DNA of 64,000 nt, taken from Vibrio superstes (GTDB lineage Bacteria; Pseudomonadota; Gammaproteobacteria; Enterobacterales; Vibrionaceae). The stretch lies in NCBI RefSeq assembly GCF_003569005.1, contig NZ_BCUR01000004.1, positions 124,001 through 188,000 on the forward strand, given 5' to 3'. A program made the position numbers and the translations under genes. Numbering within the stretch: the stretch's first letter is position 1; each line of letters starts with the position of its first letter. Positions 17,803 through 27,472 of this stretch are shown here, piece after piece. Below the pieces are notes generated by a model. It was not told where the DNA came from, made no database searches, and was given only the letters and a program-made list of their open reading frames with translations.

Positions 17803-18564
17803 CTATAGATTGAACAATTTGATTGCATTGCTAGTGGTAATGTTATCCACCTCTTGGATGCTTAACTCGCGATGTTCAGCCACACGCTGGGCAACCAATT
17901 GTGTATAGGCGGGTTCATTCCTCTTACCGCGATGAGGCACTGGAGCAAGATAAGGACAGTCCGTTTCTAGGATGACATATTGCATATCCAAGTGTGGAAT
18001 CACCTTATCCATACCGCCATTTTTGAAGGTTGATACACCGCCTAGCCCTAAGTGGAAACCAAGGTCATTGATGGCTTTAGCTTCTTCGATGCTTCCGCCA
18101 AAGCAATGGAAGACACCACGTAATGAGCCATCTTGCTCTTTGCTAAGTAGTCCTAGTGTTTCCTCGATGGAATCACGAGTATGAATGACCACGGGCAGGT
18201 CTTTCTCTTTTGCCCAGTTTAGCTGAGTGATAAAGGCATACTCTTGCTCTGTTCGATAAGTTTGGTCCCAGTACAAATCGATTCCAATTTCACCGACAGC
18301 GATAAATTCATGTTTGTCATACCAAGAATGAATAGTTTGCAATGTTTGCTTGACGTCTTGATCTACATAACATGGGTGTAAGCCCATCATAGAGCGACAG
18401 ATGGTAGGAAATTGAGCTTCGGTGGCGAGCATGGGCTCTATGGAATCAAGGTCAATGTTTGGCAGTAATATTTGCTGAATGCCTTGGGCTAATGCTCGCT
18501 GAACAACCTCTTCACGGTCTTGGTCAAATTCGCTCGCGTATATGTGTGCATGGGTATCAATCAT
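17803..18564 (-). CDS. tatD: TatD-family metal-dependent deoxyribonuclease
   Basis: A 253-residue TIM-barrel hydrolase. The metal ligands are visible as DTHAHIY at the N-terminus, GEIGIDLYWD in the middle (Glu), VVIHTRDS (His), FHCFGGS (His), and LETDCPYLAP (Asp). TatD proteins are 3'-5' DNA exonucleases associated with DNA repair and quality control and are not part of the Tat channel, despite the name. It is convergent with tatABC instead of co-transcribed. A YcfH-like relative cannot be fully excluded, but the position beside tatC supports tatD. Confidence 0.9.
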   Translation of the reverse strand: MIDTHAHIYASEFDQDREEVVQRALAQGIQQILLPNIDLDSIEPMLATEAQFPTICRSMMGLHPCYVDQDVKQTLQTIHSWYDKHEFIAVGEIGIDLYWDQTYRTEQEYAFITQLNWAKEKDLPVVIHTRDSIEETLGLLSKEQDGSLRGVFHCFGGSIEEAKAINDLGFHLGLGGVSTFKNGGMDKVIPHLDMQYVILETDCPYLAPVPHRGKRNEPAYTQLVAQRVAEHRELSIQEVDNITTSNAIKLFNL

Positions 18565-18748
18565 AATTAAAATTTAGCTTAGCTGTCTGTCGTTTCAGTA
18601 TACCACCTGCTAGCAGGCGCAACATGCGGTGCCAGCATTTAGCGGTGTTCACTGGGCCCTTGAAGATGAAATGAAAAAACCCACTTAGCATAGGCCAAGT
18701 GGGGTATCGATTATCGACAAATTAGTTCAGAAGAGAATTGCCGAAAAA

Positions 18749-20341
18749 TTAGGCTTTCTCGGCGGCCATAGTAGGCGCTGGATTGCGAATGAGATGATCA
18801 AAAGCCCCTAAGCTCGCTTTTGCTCCTTCACCCATAGCAATAATGATTTGCTTATATGGCACTGTAGTAACGTCACCTGCAGCAAATACCCCTTTCATAG
18901 TCGTTGCACCATGCGCATCGACAACGATTTCGCCGCGAGGGGAGAGTTCTACTTGAGTCTCTTTTAACCACTCACTGTTTGGCATTAGACCTATTTGAAC
19001 AAAGATACCAGCCAATTCAATTTGCTTTAACTCATCGGTATTACGGTCTTTGTATTCCAGACCTGTAACACGGTTACCATCACCGAGAACTTGAGTTGTT
19101 TGTGCCATTTTGATGATTTCAATGTTTGGCGTAGTATTCGCTTTGTCGATTAAGACTTGGTCCGCACGTAATGTATCGGCAAACTCCAGAACCGTAACGT
19201 GTTCAACGATACCGGATAGGTCTATTGCTGCTTCAATACCAGAGTTGCCTCCTCCAATTACAGCGGTTTTCTTGCCTTTAAATAATGGACCATCACAGTG
19301 TGGGCAGTATGCAACCCCCTTGTTACGATATTCTTGTTCACCAGGGACATTCATCTCACGCCAGCGTGCACCTGTACTAGTGATCACAGTTCGAGAACGC
19401 AATACCGCACCACTGTCTAGTTCGACGTGGATGTAGCCATCATTGGTGTTTTCAGCATCAATGATGTTTGCAGCGCGTTGTTCTGTCATGACTTCAACAC
19501 CATACTCTTTTACGTGCTCTTCGAGGCTCGCAACCAGCTTTGGACCTGTGGTTGCTTTTACTGAGATGAAGTTTTCAATTGCCATGGTATCCATGACTTG
19601 TCCGCCAAAACGATCAGCCACCACGCCAGTGCGAATCCCTTTACGTGCTGCATAGATAGCGGCAGAAGAACCAGCAGGACCACCACCCACAACCAATACG
19701 TCAAAAGGCGCTTGTTGGCTAAGGCTTGCCGCTTTCTTTTCTGCTGCGCCAGAGTCGACTTTATTTAGGATCTCAGCCAGAGACATACGACCTTGACCAA
19801 ACAGTTCACCGTTCACAAACACACTCGGTACCGCCATGATATCGCGAGACTTCACTTCATCTTGGAAAGCGGCGCCGTCAATCATAGTGGTTTTAATTTG
19901 TGGATTGATGGCTGACATCATATTGAATGCTTGGACTACTTCTGGGCAGTTCTGGCATGACAGAGAAATAAAGATCTCAACCTCAAGGGGCTGGCTTAGC
20001 TCTTTTATTTGCTGGATAGTTTCGGCTTCAAGCTTAATAGGGTGACCACCACTGTGCAAAAGAGCTAAAACAAGGGATGTAAACTCATGTCCCATAGGTA
20101 GACCTGCAAATCCAATAGAGGTTTGTTTCTCCGGATTTACCACTTGCATGATTGGTTTGCGGCTGCTTGAGTTGTCATCGCGAACCACGTCAATTTTGTT
20201 GGTCAACGATGCAATATCATTGGCTAGCGCTTGCAGTTTATTCGCGGTTTCACTGCTATCTAAACTTAGCACCAGCTGAACATTTGTTTTTAGGTTTTCA
20301 AGGTATGCTTTTAGTTGTTGCTTCATTGCTTGATCTAGCAT
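18749..20341 (-). CDS. ahpF: Alkyl hydroperoxide reductase subunit F (flavoprotein)
   Basis: A 530-residue flavoenzyme that transfers electrons from NADH to AhpC. The N-terminal domain is a tandem thioredoxin fold with the CQNC redox pair near residues 129-132. The FAD-binding [17 protein letters not shown] begins near residue 217, the second redox centre CPHCDG lies near residue 346, and [13 protein letters not shown] forms the NADH site. The C-terminus has [15 protein letters not shown]. The length matches E. coli AhpF. It is on the same strand as ahpC, but a terminator and a separate OxyR-type site lie between them, so it has its own promoter. Confidence 0.98.
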   Translation of the reverse strand: MLDQAMKQQLKAYLENLKTNVQLVLSLDSSETANKLQALANDIASLTNKIDVVRDDNSSSRKPIMQVVNPEKQTSIGFAGLPMGHEFTSLVLALLHSGGHPIKLEAETIQQIKELSQPLEVEIFISLSCQNCPEVVQAFNMMSAINPQIKTTMIDGAAFQDEVKSRDIMAVPSVFVNGELFGQGRMSLAEILNKVDSGAAEKKAASLSQQAPFDVLVVGGGPAGSSAAIYAARKGIRTGVVADRFGGQVMDTMAIENFISVKATTGPKLVASLEEHVKEYGVEVMTEQRAANIIDAENTNDGYIHVELDSGAVLRSRTVITSTGARWREMNVPGEQEYRNKGVAYCPHCDGPLFKGKKTAVIGGGNSGIEAAIDLSGIVEHVTVLEFADTLRADQVLIDKANTTPNIEIIKMAQTTQVLGDGNRVTGLEYKDRNTDELKQIELAGIFVQIGLMPNSEWLKETQVELSPRGEIVVDAHGATTMKGVFAAGDVTTVPYKQIIIAMGEGAKASLGAFDHLIRNPAPTMAAEKA

Positions 20342-20434
20342 GGTCGGCCCTATTATTTATTATTCTCAGATTCTTTGTGATGCGCTTTGTTGCGCTGTTG
20401 AGGTCATATTGCCGTTAATCTAACGATAGGTAAA

Positions 20435-20471
20435 ATCGAATGTTTCTATTAAATCGGTAGGTAAAAACTAT
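20435..20471 (-). promoter_or_regulatory. OxyR-type binding site upstream of ahpF
   Basis: Four tetranucleotides at exact 11-bp steps match the OxyR pattern ATAG-N7-CTAT-N7-ATAG-N7-CTAT: ATCG (20435), CTAT (20446), GTAG (20457) and CTAT (20468). It lies about 95 bp before the ahpF start codon. A near copy with identical spacing precedes ahpC. Confidence 0.8.
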
Positions 20472-20481
20472 TGATAAAGGT

Positions 20482-20515
20482 AAAAAAAAACCACCTCCGA
20501 AGGAGATGGTTTTGC
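20482..20515 (-). terminator. Intrinsic terminator of ahpC
   Basis: CCACCTCC and GGAGATGG (one A-C mismatch, GAA loop, extended by A-T pairs) form the stem. The nine adenines at 20482-20490 read as a U run on the minus strand. It separates ahpC from ahpF. Confidence 0.85.
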
Positions 20516-20523
20516 ATTAGGGT

Positions 20524-20561
20524 GGTACACCAAGCCCTTAGGAGCAAGGGCAAGGTGTACC
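20524..20561. repeat. Long two-part hairpin in the ahpC 3' untranslated region
   Basis: GGTACACC (20524-20531) pairs with GGTGTACC (20554-20561); after a symmetric AA/AA internal loop, GCCCTT (20534-20539) pairs with AAGGGC (20546-20551). The structure sits between the ahpC stop codon and its terminator. It has no T run, so a role in 3'-end protection or as a protein/RNA contact is more likely than termination. Confidence 0.75.
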
Positions 20562-20572
20562 CATGGACTTCT

Positions 20573-21130
20573 TTAGATTTTGCCTACTAGGTCTAGAGAT
20601 GGTGCTAGAGTTTCTTCACCTTCTTTCCACTTCGCTGGGCAAACTTCACCTGGGTGAGCGGCAACGTACTGTGCAGCTTTTACCTTGCGTAGCAGGTCTT
20701 CTGCATCACGGCCAATACCTTCAGCAGTGATTTCCATTGCTTGGATAATACCTTCTGGGTCAACTAGGAACGTAGCACGGTCTGCAAGACCTTGACCTTC
20801 ACGCATTACACCAAAGTTGTTTGTGATGTTGCCAGTTTGGTCGCCTAGCATGTAGTAGTTGATCTTACCGATTGTCTCAGAGCTGTCGTGCCATGCTTTG
20901 TGAGTGAAGTGAGTATCAGTTGATACAGAGTAAACTTCTACGCCACGGCTTTGTAGCTCTTCGTAGTGGTCAGCTAGGTCGCCAAGTTCAGTAGGACATA
21001 CGAAAGTGAAGTCTGCAGGGTAGAAGAAGAATACTGCCCATTTGCCTTTAACGTCTTGCTCAGTTACTTCAACAAAATCGCCATTTTTGAATGCTGTGGC
21101 TGTGAATGGTTTAATTTCCGTATTGATCAT
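20573..21130 (-). CDS. ahpC: Alkyl hydroperoxide reductase subunit C (peroxiredoxin)
   Basis: Typical two-cysteine peroxiredoxin that reduces H2O2 and organic peroxides and is recycled by AhpF. The peroxidatic Cys45 is in DFTFVCPTE and the resolving Cys is in [10 protein letters not shown] near the C-terminus; the [10 protein letters not shown] region and the C-terminal helix match E. coli AhpC. I place the start at the ATG at 21130, giving MINTEIKPF and 185 residues, because an AGAGAGAAG ribosome site precedes it. The frame is open to 21244 but those codons overlap the OxyR-type site region. Confidence 0.98.
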   Translation of the reverse strand: MINTEIKPFTATAFKNGDFVEVTEQDVKGKWAVFFFYPADFTFVCPTELGDLADHYEELQSRGVEVYSVSTDTHFTHKAWHDSSETIGKINYYMLGDQTGNITNNFGVMREGQGLADRATFLVDPEGIIQAMEITAEGIGRDAEDLLRKVKAAQYVAAHPGEVCPAKWKEGEETLAPSLDLVGKI

Positions 21131-21214
21131 AATTTGCTTCTCTCTAATTAGTTGTTTGTTAGCGCTCCGTTGCGCTGATGGAGTTATATTGCCTCTAAAC
21201 TTTAAATTGATAAA

Positions 21215-21251
21215 TTCGATTGTTTCTATCGATTTAGTAGGCAAAAACTAT
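21215..21251 (-). promoter_or_regulatory. OxyR-type binding site upstream of ahpC
   Basis: TTCG (21215), CTAT (21226), GTAG (21237) and CTAT (21248) lie at exact 11-bp steps, the OxyR spacing. The site is about 85 bp before the ahpC start. Three of the four tetrads are the same as in the site before ahpF. Confidence 0.8.
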
Positions 21252-21366
21252 CAAATAGAGCAAGCTTGATTGGATTGATGCTGATTCGCTATAAAAGTGC
21301 TTCTCATTTTTTATATGCAGAGCAATTAAATATCACGGTAAGTGGTATGATTTACCTCAGTATTAG

Positions 21367-22398
<1,032 letters not shown>

Positions 22399-22425
22399 TT
22401 ACACATAAAGTTGTTATTGTTTAAG

Positions 22426-22451
22426 GCCCTCGTAATGAGGGCTTTTGTATT
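22426..22451 (+). terminator. Intrinsic terminator of hemB
   Basis: GCCCTC (22426-22431) pairs with GAGGGC (22437-22442) around GTAAT and is followed by TTTTGTATTT. Confidence 0.8.
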
Positions 22452-22477
22452 TATTCCTATCCCACAAAGGGTGAGAT

Positions 22478-22924
22478 ATGTCGATTTTGGTTCGTGAAGG
22501 CTCTTTGCAAGAAGCCTTAAAGGTAATGAGCAGTATTCAAGAGTTTGCTAAGCCAGAGGGTATTGAGTCATTGTCTTTGCGTCTTGGTGATAAAAAGCAG
22601 TTGGTGCTTGTTGCCGAAGAAGAGGGCGCTTTACTTGGCTTTAAGATTGGATATGAACAAGACGACAGTACCTTCTATAGTTGGCTTGGTGGTGTGAATT
22701 CGCAGGCGAGAGGCAAAGGTGTCGCGCAGAGCCTATTAGTTGAGCAAGAGCATTGGGTTGCGAATGAAGGGTATTCTTGGCTAACGGTTAAGTCGAGAAA
22801 CCAATTTTCTTCTATGCTTCGATTGTTGCTGAGAAATGGTTATTGGATCGAAAAGTGCGAGCCTTACCCAAACCCTCAAGAAAATAGACTTTACTTCCGA
22901 AAGTCCATGTTGACTGAAAGTTAG
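22478..22924 (+). CDS. GNAT-family N-acetyltransferase
   Basis: A 148-residue single-domain acetyltransferase. The acetyl-CoA loop is seen as VNSQARGKGVAQSLLVEQEHW near residues 72-92, and the end resembles the GNAT beta-bulge region (NGYWIEKCEPYPN). An AAAGGGTGAG ribosome site precedes the ATG. The substrate is unknown. It sits between hemB and polA on the plus strand; the hemB terminator separates it from hemB, so it probably has its own weak promoter. Confidence 0.85.
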   Translation: MSILVREGSLQEALKVMSSIQEFAKPEGIESLSLRLGDKKQLVLVAEEEGALLGFKIGYEQDDSTFYSWLGGVNSQARGKGVAQSLLVEQEHWVANEGYSWLTVKSRNQFSSMLRLLLRNGYWIEKCEPYPNPQENRLYFRKSMLTES

Positions 22925-22931
22925 TCGACTC

Positions 22932-22990
22932 TTTGAGAGGCGTTTGTTGCGCAACAAAAACCTTCTATCTTTATCTCTCAAAATTTTTTT
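22932..22990 (+). terminator. Nested hairpin with T run after the acetyltransferase gene
   Basis: An outer stem TTTGAGAG (22932-22939) / CTCTCAAA (22975-22982) encloses a perfect 16-bp palindrome TTTGTTGCGCAACAAA (22943-22958). The outer stem is followed by ATTTTTTT. It may end the acetyltransferase transcript; the large inner palindrome is unusual for a simple terminator. Confidence 0.55.
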
Positions 22991-23258
22991 CCACATACAA
23001 TGATCACGCCAAGATCTTATTCTGGATCGATAGATCTATATTAAGTTATTGTATTTTAAGGTTTTTAATCTTAATTTTTTGATTTTATCTACAGGCTTTT
23101 TCATCAGGTAAATAATTTGCACACAAACTTATCCACAGGCAGGGGTGGCGCAAGGGATAATTTTTGTGGGCGCAAATAAGGGTTATCTAGATAAGCAGAC
23201 AGACTCGTGGCATCCTATACCTAAGTTATTCCCTTCTACCTAAGTTGGACACCTATAC
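22987..23258. promoter_or_regulatory. polA upstream region with DnaA boxes and GATC cluster
   Basis: A consensus DnaA box TTATCCACA lies at 23129-23137, with one-mismatch boxes TTATCTACA at 23085-23093 and TTTTCCACA at 22987-22995. Four GATC sites fall within 35 bp (23002, 23013, 23025, 23033), two of them as GATCT followed by AT-rich sequence, like origin 13-mers. The tract 23030-23090 is very AT-rich. A 12-bp palindrome TTATCTAGATAA is at 23182-23193. The layout resembles a bacterial origin in miniature, but its place before polA suggests DnaA/Dam control of polA. Confidence 0.6.
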
Positions 23259-26063
23259 ATGGCAACGATCCCTGAAAATCCGCTGATTCTAATTGACGGT
23301 TCCTCATACCTTTATCGAGCATTTCACGCTTATCCTGGCACCATGAGTAACGGTGAGCACCCGACTAATGCCGTTTATGGTGTGATGAACATGCTAAGAA
23401 GCATGATGCGCCAATTTTCTAGCGAGCGCATTGCGGTGATTTTTGATGCCAAAGGGAAGACATTCAGAGACGACATGTATCCCGAGTATAAGGCGAATCG
23501 TCCACCTATGCCCGATGACCTTAGATGCCAAATTGAACCATTGCACAATATGATCAAGGCAATGGGTCTGCCTCTTATTTCTATTTCAGGTGTTGAGGCC
23601 GACGATGTTATCGGTACTTTATCTTCCGCTGCCTCTAAGAAAGGGATGCCAGTCCTTATCAGCACCGGCGATAAAGATATGGCTCAGCTGGTGGATGAGA
23701 ATGTCACTCTAATCAATACCATGACCAACGTTATCTCTGATAGAGAGGGTGTGATTGAAAAATTTGGGATCCCGCCAGAATTGATTATCGACTACCTTGC
23801 ACTGATGGGTGATAAGGTAGATAACATTCCGGGCGTTCCTGGTGTTGGTGATAAGACTGCAACGGCTCTATTGCAAGGCATTGGTGGTCTAGATGACCTG
23901 TATAACAGGCTTGATGATATTGCCCCTCTGGGGTTCCGCGGCTCTAAAACCATGGCGAAAAAGCTCGTTGAGCACAAAGATTCAGCCTACCTCTCTTACC
24001 AATTGGCAACCATCAAATTAGATGTAGAGTTGGATGTGACTTTGGATGACCTTGTAAAGGCGACCCCAGATAAAGATCAGCTGATTTCACTCTATGGTCA
24101 GATGGCATTTAAATCTTGGCTAAACGAGTTGTTAGAGGGCGGTACCGGTGTTGTAGAAGCGGATGAAAAATCTGGTCGTGCTATTAGCAGTGGAGCAGGC
24201 AAAGCTGCATCAGCAGCTGAAACACCGACAAAAGCGATTACCATCGATCGTAGCCAGTACGAAACCATACTTGAAGAAGACAGCTTTAATCTTTGGCTGG
24301 AGAAGCTAAAGAAAGCTGAGGTATTTGCCTTTGATACAGAAACTGACAGCCTAGATTACATGGTGGCAAACTTAGTGGGCTTGTCTTTTGCTACGGCAGA
24401 GGGTGAGGCGGCGTATGTTCCTGTTGCTCATGATTATCTAGATGCCCCAAAGCAGCTGGATCGTGATTGGGTTCTACAGCAACTCAAGCCGTTGTTAGAA
24501 GCTCCGACCCAAGCGAAGGTAGGGCAAAACCTCAAATACGATGCATCAGTCCTAGCGCGCTATGATATTGAAATGCAAGGTATTGCCTTTGATACCATGC
24601 TCGCGTCTTACGTCTATAACAGCGTGGGTGGCAAGCATGATATGGACAGTTTGGCCCTGCGATTCTTGCAGCATCCGTGCATCTCATTTGAGCAAATTGC
24701 CGGTAAGGGCAAGAAGCAGCTGACTTTCAATCAAATTGACTTAGAAGAAGCCTCTCCGTATGCAGCAGAGGATGCCGACGTTACCCTACGTTTGCATAAC
24801 CATCTGAATGCACTTATTGAGGCGGACGAAAAGCTTAATTCGGTATATCAAGACATCGAGATGCCATTAGTGCCTGTGTTATCACGTATTGAGCGTCGTG
24901 GAGTGTTAATTGATGACATGTTGCTAGGCACGCAATCGCAAGAAATAGCCCAGAGACTGGACGAGTTGCAAGCAAAAGCCTTTGAACTGGCAGGCAAAGA
25001 GTTCAATTTGAGCTCTCCTAAGCAATTACAAGCCATCTTATTTGAAGAAATGGCTCTGCCGGTTGTTAAGAAAACGCCTTCAGGCGCACCATCGACCAAC
25101 GAAGAAGTGCTTCAAGAGTTGGCCCTTGATTATCCGCTACCTAAGTTAATCCTTGAGCATCGAGGGTTGGCTAAGCTGAAATCAACTTACACGGATAAGT
25201 TGCCTAAGATGATAAATCCAACAACGGGTCGCGTGCATACCTCATACCATCAAGGTGTTACCGCAACGGGACGCTTATCGTCTACCGATCCTAACCTGCA
25301 GAACATCCCAATCAGAAATGAAGAAGGCCGCAGAATTCGTCAGGCGTTTGTCGCGCCACATGGCTGGAAGATCCTTGCGGTGGATTACTCTCAAATAGAA
25401 CTGCGCATTATGGCGCACCTATCAGGAGATAAAGCTCTACTAGAAGCGTTTAGAACAGGCAAAGATATCCATGCTGCAACAGCAGCTGAGATCATTGGTG
25501 TCGATATTAATGAAGTGTCTAGTGAGCAGCGTCGTCGTGCTAAGGCAGTCAACTTCGGTCTTATCTATGGTATGAGTGCTTTTGGTTTAGCCAAGCAGCT
25601 TGGGATCCCTCGAGGTGAAGCTCAGCACTACATGGATACCTATTTTGAGCGTTACCCTGGTGTGATGCAGTACATGGAAGAAACTCGCAGTCAGGCCACT
25701 GAGCAGGGCTATGTTGAAACCTTGTATGGTCGTCGTCTACACCTGCCTGAGATTAACTCAAGAAATGGTATGCGCCGTAAGGCAGCAGAGCGCGCTGCAA
25801 TCAATGCACCAATGCAGGGCACGGCTGCAGATATCATTAAAAAGGCAATGCTGCTTGTCGATGAGTGGATTGAGCAACAACAAGGTGAGCCTAAGGTTCG
25901 TATGCTAATGCAGGTACACGATGAATTAGTCTTTGAAGTCCGTGAGGACGTGCTTCAAGAAACTGAAAGAAACATACAGGATTTGATGGAAGCAGCTGCA
26001 GAATTGGATGTGCCTTTAGTGGCTGACGCGGGTCATGGTGACAACTGGGATCAAGCGCACTAA
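23259..26063 (+). CDS. polA: DNA polymerase I
   Basis: Okazaki-fragment processing and repair polymerase, 934 residues. The 5' nuclease domain covers about residues 1-305 ([32 protein letters not shown]). The proofreading domain is intact, with exonuclease motifs [20 protein letters not shown] and [10 protein letters not shown]. The polymerase domain has motif A ([17 protein letters not shown]), the O-helix region [19 protein letters not shown] and motif C (VHDELVFEV). All catalytic acidic residues are seen. It is followed by a strong terminator and then Spot 42 RNA, the conserved gammaproteobacterial order. Confidence 0.99.
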   Translation: MATIPENPLILIDGSSYLYRAFHAYPGTMSNGEHPTNAVYGVMNMLRSMMRQFSSERIAVIFDAKGKTFRDDMYPEYKANRPPMPDDLRCQIEPLHNMIKAMGLPLISISGVEADDVIGTLSSAASKKGMPVLISTGDKDMAQLVDENVTLINTMTNVISDREGVIEKFGIPPELIIDYLALMGDKVDNIPGVPGVGDKTATALLQGIGGLDDLYNRLDDIAPLGFRGSKTMAKKLVEHKDSAYLSYQLATIKLDVELDVTLDDLVKATPDKDQLISLYGQMAFKSWLNELLEGGTGVVEADEKSGRAISSGAGKAASAAETPTKAITIDRSQYETILEEDSFNLWLEKLKKAEVFAFDTETDSLDYMVANLVGLSFATAEGEAAYVPVAHDYLDAPKQLDRDWVLQQLKPLLEAPTQAKVGQNLKYDASVLARYDIEMQGIAFDTMLASYVYNSVGGKHDMDSLALRFLQHPCISFEQIAGKGKKQLTFNQIDLEEASPYAAEDADVTLRLHNHLNALIEADEKLNSVYQDIEMPLVPVLSRIERRGVLIDDMLLGTQSQEIAQRLDELQAKAFELAGKEFNLSSPKQLQAILFEEMALPVVKKTPSGAPSTNEEVLQELALDYPLPKLILEHRGLAKLKSTYTDKLPKMINPTTGRVHTSYHQGVTATGRLSSTDPNLQNIPIRNEEGRRIRQAFVAPHGWKILAVDYSQIELRIMAHLSGDKALLEAFRTGKDIHAATAAEIIGVDINEVSSEQRRRAKAVNFGLIYGMSAFGLAKQLGIPRGEAQHYMDTYFERYPGVMQYMEETRSQATEQGYVETLYGRRLHLPEINSRNGMRRKAAERAAINAPMQGTAADIIKKAMLLVDEWIEQQQGEPKVRMLMQVHDELVFEVREDVLQETERNIQDLMEAAAELDVPLVADAGHGDNWDQAH

Positions 26064-26097
26064 CACACTATCTGCACCAAAATGGGACATTAACGAG

Positions 26098-26125
26098 AGC
26101 TGACTCACGAAGTCAGCTTTTTTTT
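26098..26125 (+). terminator. Intrinsic terminator of polA
   Basis: AGCTGACT (26098-26105) pairs perfectly with AGTCAGCT (26111-26118) around a 5-nt loop and runs into eight Ts. Confidence 0.92.
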
Positions 26126-26206
26126 GCGTGAGTTTTGTACAGAGGGTGAGTTTTACTGGTGAGCCCTTGCAAAGAGCTCTTTATGAAAAAAAACTACAAA
26201 AAGTAT

Positions 26207-26234
26207 TTGCATTTGGTCACAGATCGGGTAAATT
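26207..26234 (+). promoter_or_regulatory. Spot 42 promoter with possible CRP site
   Basis: TTGCAT (26207-26212) and TAAATT (26229-26234) are a plausible -35/-10 pair, 16 bp apart, placing initiation at the G of 26242. A TCACA half-site (26217-26221) with a degenerate partner to its left overlaps the promoter, consistent with the cAMP-CRP repression known for spf in enterics. Confidence 0.6.
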
Positions 26235-26241
26235 TATCTGC

Positions 26242-26351
26242 GTAGGGTACAGAGGTAAGATGTTCCATCTTTCAGACCTTTTGTTTCACGTTATTAGAAT
26301 TTGTTTAAATTCATACGCTTCAGTTACTTTTTTGACTGAAGCGTTTTTTAT
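26242..26351 (+). ncRNA. spf: Spot 42 small RNA
   Basis: The 5' end GTAGGGTACAGAGGTAAG and the unstructured part up to the terminator closely follow E. coli Spot 42, an Hfq-dependent sRNA that represses secondary carbon-use genes under glucose. The terminator is a perfect 10-bp stem (ACGCTTCAGT at 26315-26324, ACTGAAGCGT at 26335-26344) followed by TTTTTTATT. The position between polA and engB is the conserved one. The AUG at 26260 opens a frame matching the start of the E. coli SpfP peptide (MFHLSDLLFHVI here), but with no stop before the terminator. Confidence 0.97.
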
Positions 26352-26562
26352 TGCCCCAAAGAAAACTTTTCCCCTTACTTTCTAATGTCTTAGACCTGCA
26401 TCGATCTAGAAATAACTCACCTATATGCATAAAAAGGCATAGTTAAATTTTCAATGTGCTCAAACTGCACTCAGAGCATGACTTGCTGATAGGGCTCACT
26501 TATTTAGGTTACAGCAGTGCTGTGGATAGAGTCGGGGGCTCACTGGTTTGTAAGTTACAAAC
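26352..26562. other. Intergenic region between Spot 42 and engB terminator
   Basis: About 210 bp without a gene. It contains a perfect 17-bp palindrome GTTTGTAAGTTACAAAC at 26546-26562, immediately before the engB terminator. No sRNA-like promoter/terminator pair is convincing here. Confidence 0.4.
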
Positions 26563-26564
26563 AA

Positions 26565-26592
26565 AAAACGCGGCCTTAGGCCGCGTTTTGTT
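26565..26592. terminator. Bidirectional terminator at the engB 3' end
   Basis: ACGCGGCC (26568-26575) and GGCCGCGT (26579-26586) pair around TTA, extended by A/T pairs. The U run is better on the minus strand, so it mainly serves engB. Confidence 0.9.
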
Positions 26593-26612
26593 AATCACCG
26601 TTTGCTATCGAG

Positions 26613-27272
26613 CTATTCTTGCTCTAGAGCATCATCACCTTCTTCAGGTTGCTCAAACGCTGGTGCAAACCAGGTGTCTAGACGCGCACGTAGCTGATCA
26701 ACACCAATCCCTTTTAAGGAAGAGAATGCTTCAACATTCACATCACCACCGAAGCCTTCAGCATCTTTACGAATCTTAAGTAGGGCTGCTTTGCGAGCAC
26801 CACTCTTCAGTTTATCCGCTTTAGTCAAAAGAACCTGAACTGGAATGCCAGAGTCGACTGCCCAGAAGATCATCTGCTGGTCGAGGTCTTTCATTGGGTG
26901 GCGAATATCCATTAGAACCACTAGTCCTTTTAGACACTCACGTCTTTGTAAGTATTCGCCAAGGCTTCTTTGCCACTTTTTCTTTAGTTCCAGAGGAACT
27001 TGAGCAAAGCCGTACCCCGGAAGATCGACAATGTGACAGTTCTCATCCACCTTGAATAAGTTAATTAGCTGAGTACGACCTGGGGTCTTACTGGTTTTTG
27101 CCAGTGCACGCTGGTTGGTTAGGCGGTTGAGCGCACTAGATTTTCCCGCATTGGAACGACCAGCAAATGCGATTTCGATACCTTCATCTTCAGGAAGGTG
27201 ACGAATATCAGGGGCACTGGTTATAAAATGCGTGTTTTGGTAATGAATTTTTACGCTCACTGTTAACTCCAT
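26613..27272 (-). CDS. engB: Ribosome biogenesis GTPase EngB (YihA/YsxC)
   Basis: A 219-residue essential TRAFAC-class GTPase needed for late assembly of the large ribosomal subunit. G motifs are seen in order: GRSNAGKSS (G1), TPGRTQ (G2), DLPGYGFA (G3), LTKADK (G4) and FSSLKGIG (G5). The C-terminus carries an acidic tail ([13 protein letters not shown]). The neighbourhood polA-spf-engB is conserved. It is transcribed divergently from cytochrome c4. Confidence 0.98.
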   Translation of the reverse strand: MELTVSVKIHYQNTHFITSAPDIRHLPEDEGIEIAFAGRSNAGKSSALNRLTNQRALAKTSKTPGRTQLINLFKVDENCHIVDLPGYGFAQVPLELKKKWQRSLGEYLQRRECLKGLVVLMDIRHPMKDLDQQMIFWAVDSGIPVQVLLTKADKLKSGARKAALLKIRKDAEGFGGDVNVEAFSSLKGIGVDQLRARLDTWFAPAFEQPEEGDDALEQE

Positions 27273-27472
27273 CGCGACTTTGTGTAGTCGACTGATTACT
27301 TTTTTGTGAATTTGTGTAAAATAACCGTGTTCGGCATTAGTTCGCCTATTCTAGCACGACAAAAGGCGGCACCTAGGGCTTGTTCACCTTTTCAGGTACT
27401 TTTTATTCAATCTAGAAGATAAAAACTGAGCAAGCCTTAGTCTTGGAAGCTCAATTATTATAATGGAATGTC

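Noticed and set aside
17803..18564. tatD as a component of the Tat export channel
   Set aside because: The motifs are those of a metal-dependent DNase; it is convergent with tatABC and not part of the translocase despite its name.
22980..23258. The chromosomal replication origin itself
   Set aside because: The motif cluster is origin-like, but the neighbours are polA and an acetyltransferase, not the mioC/gidA/rpmH-dnaA genes expected at a Vibrio oriC. Kept as an origin-like regulatory cluster only.
26128..26385. 85-residue plus-strand ORF over Spot 42
   Set aside because: Its first 44 codons precede the Spot 42 start and it crosses the sRNA terminator. Only the internal AUG at 26260 (SpfP-like) is of interest and is reported as a finding.
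26456..26779. 107-residue plus-strand ORF between Spot 42 and engB
   Set aside because: Runs through the engB terminator and antisense into engB; no homology recognised and no ribosome site.
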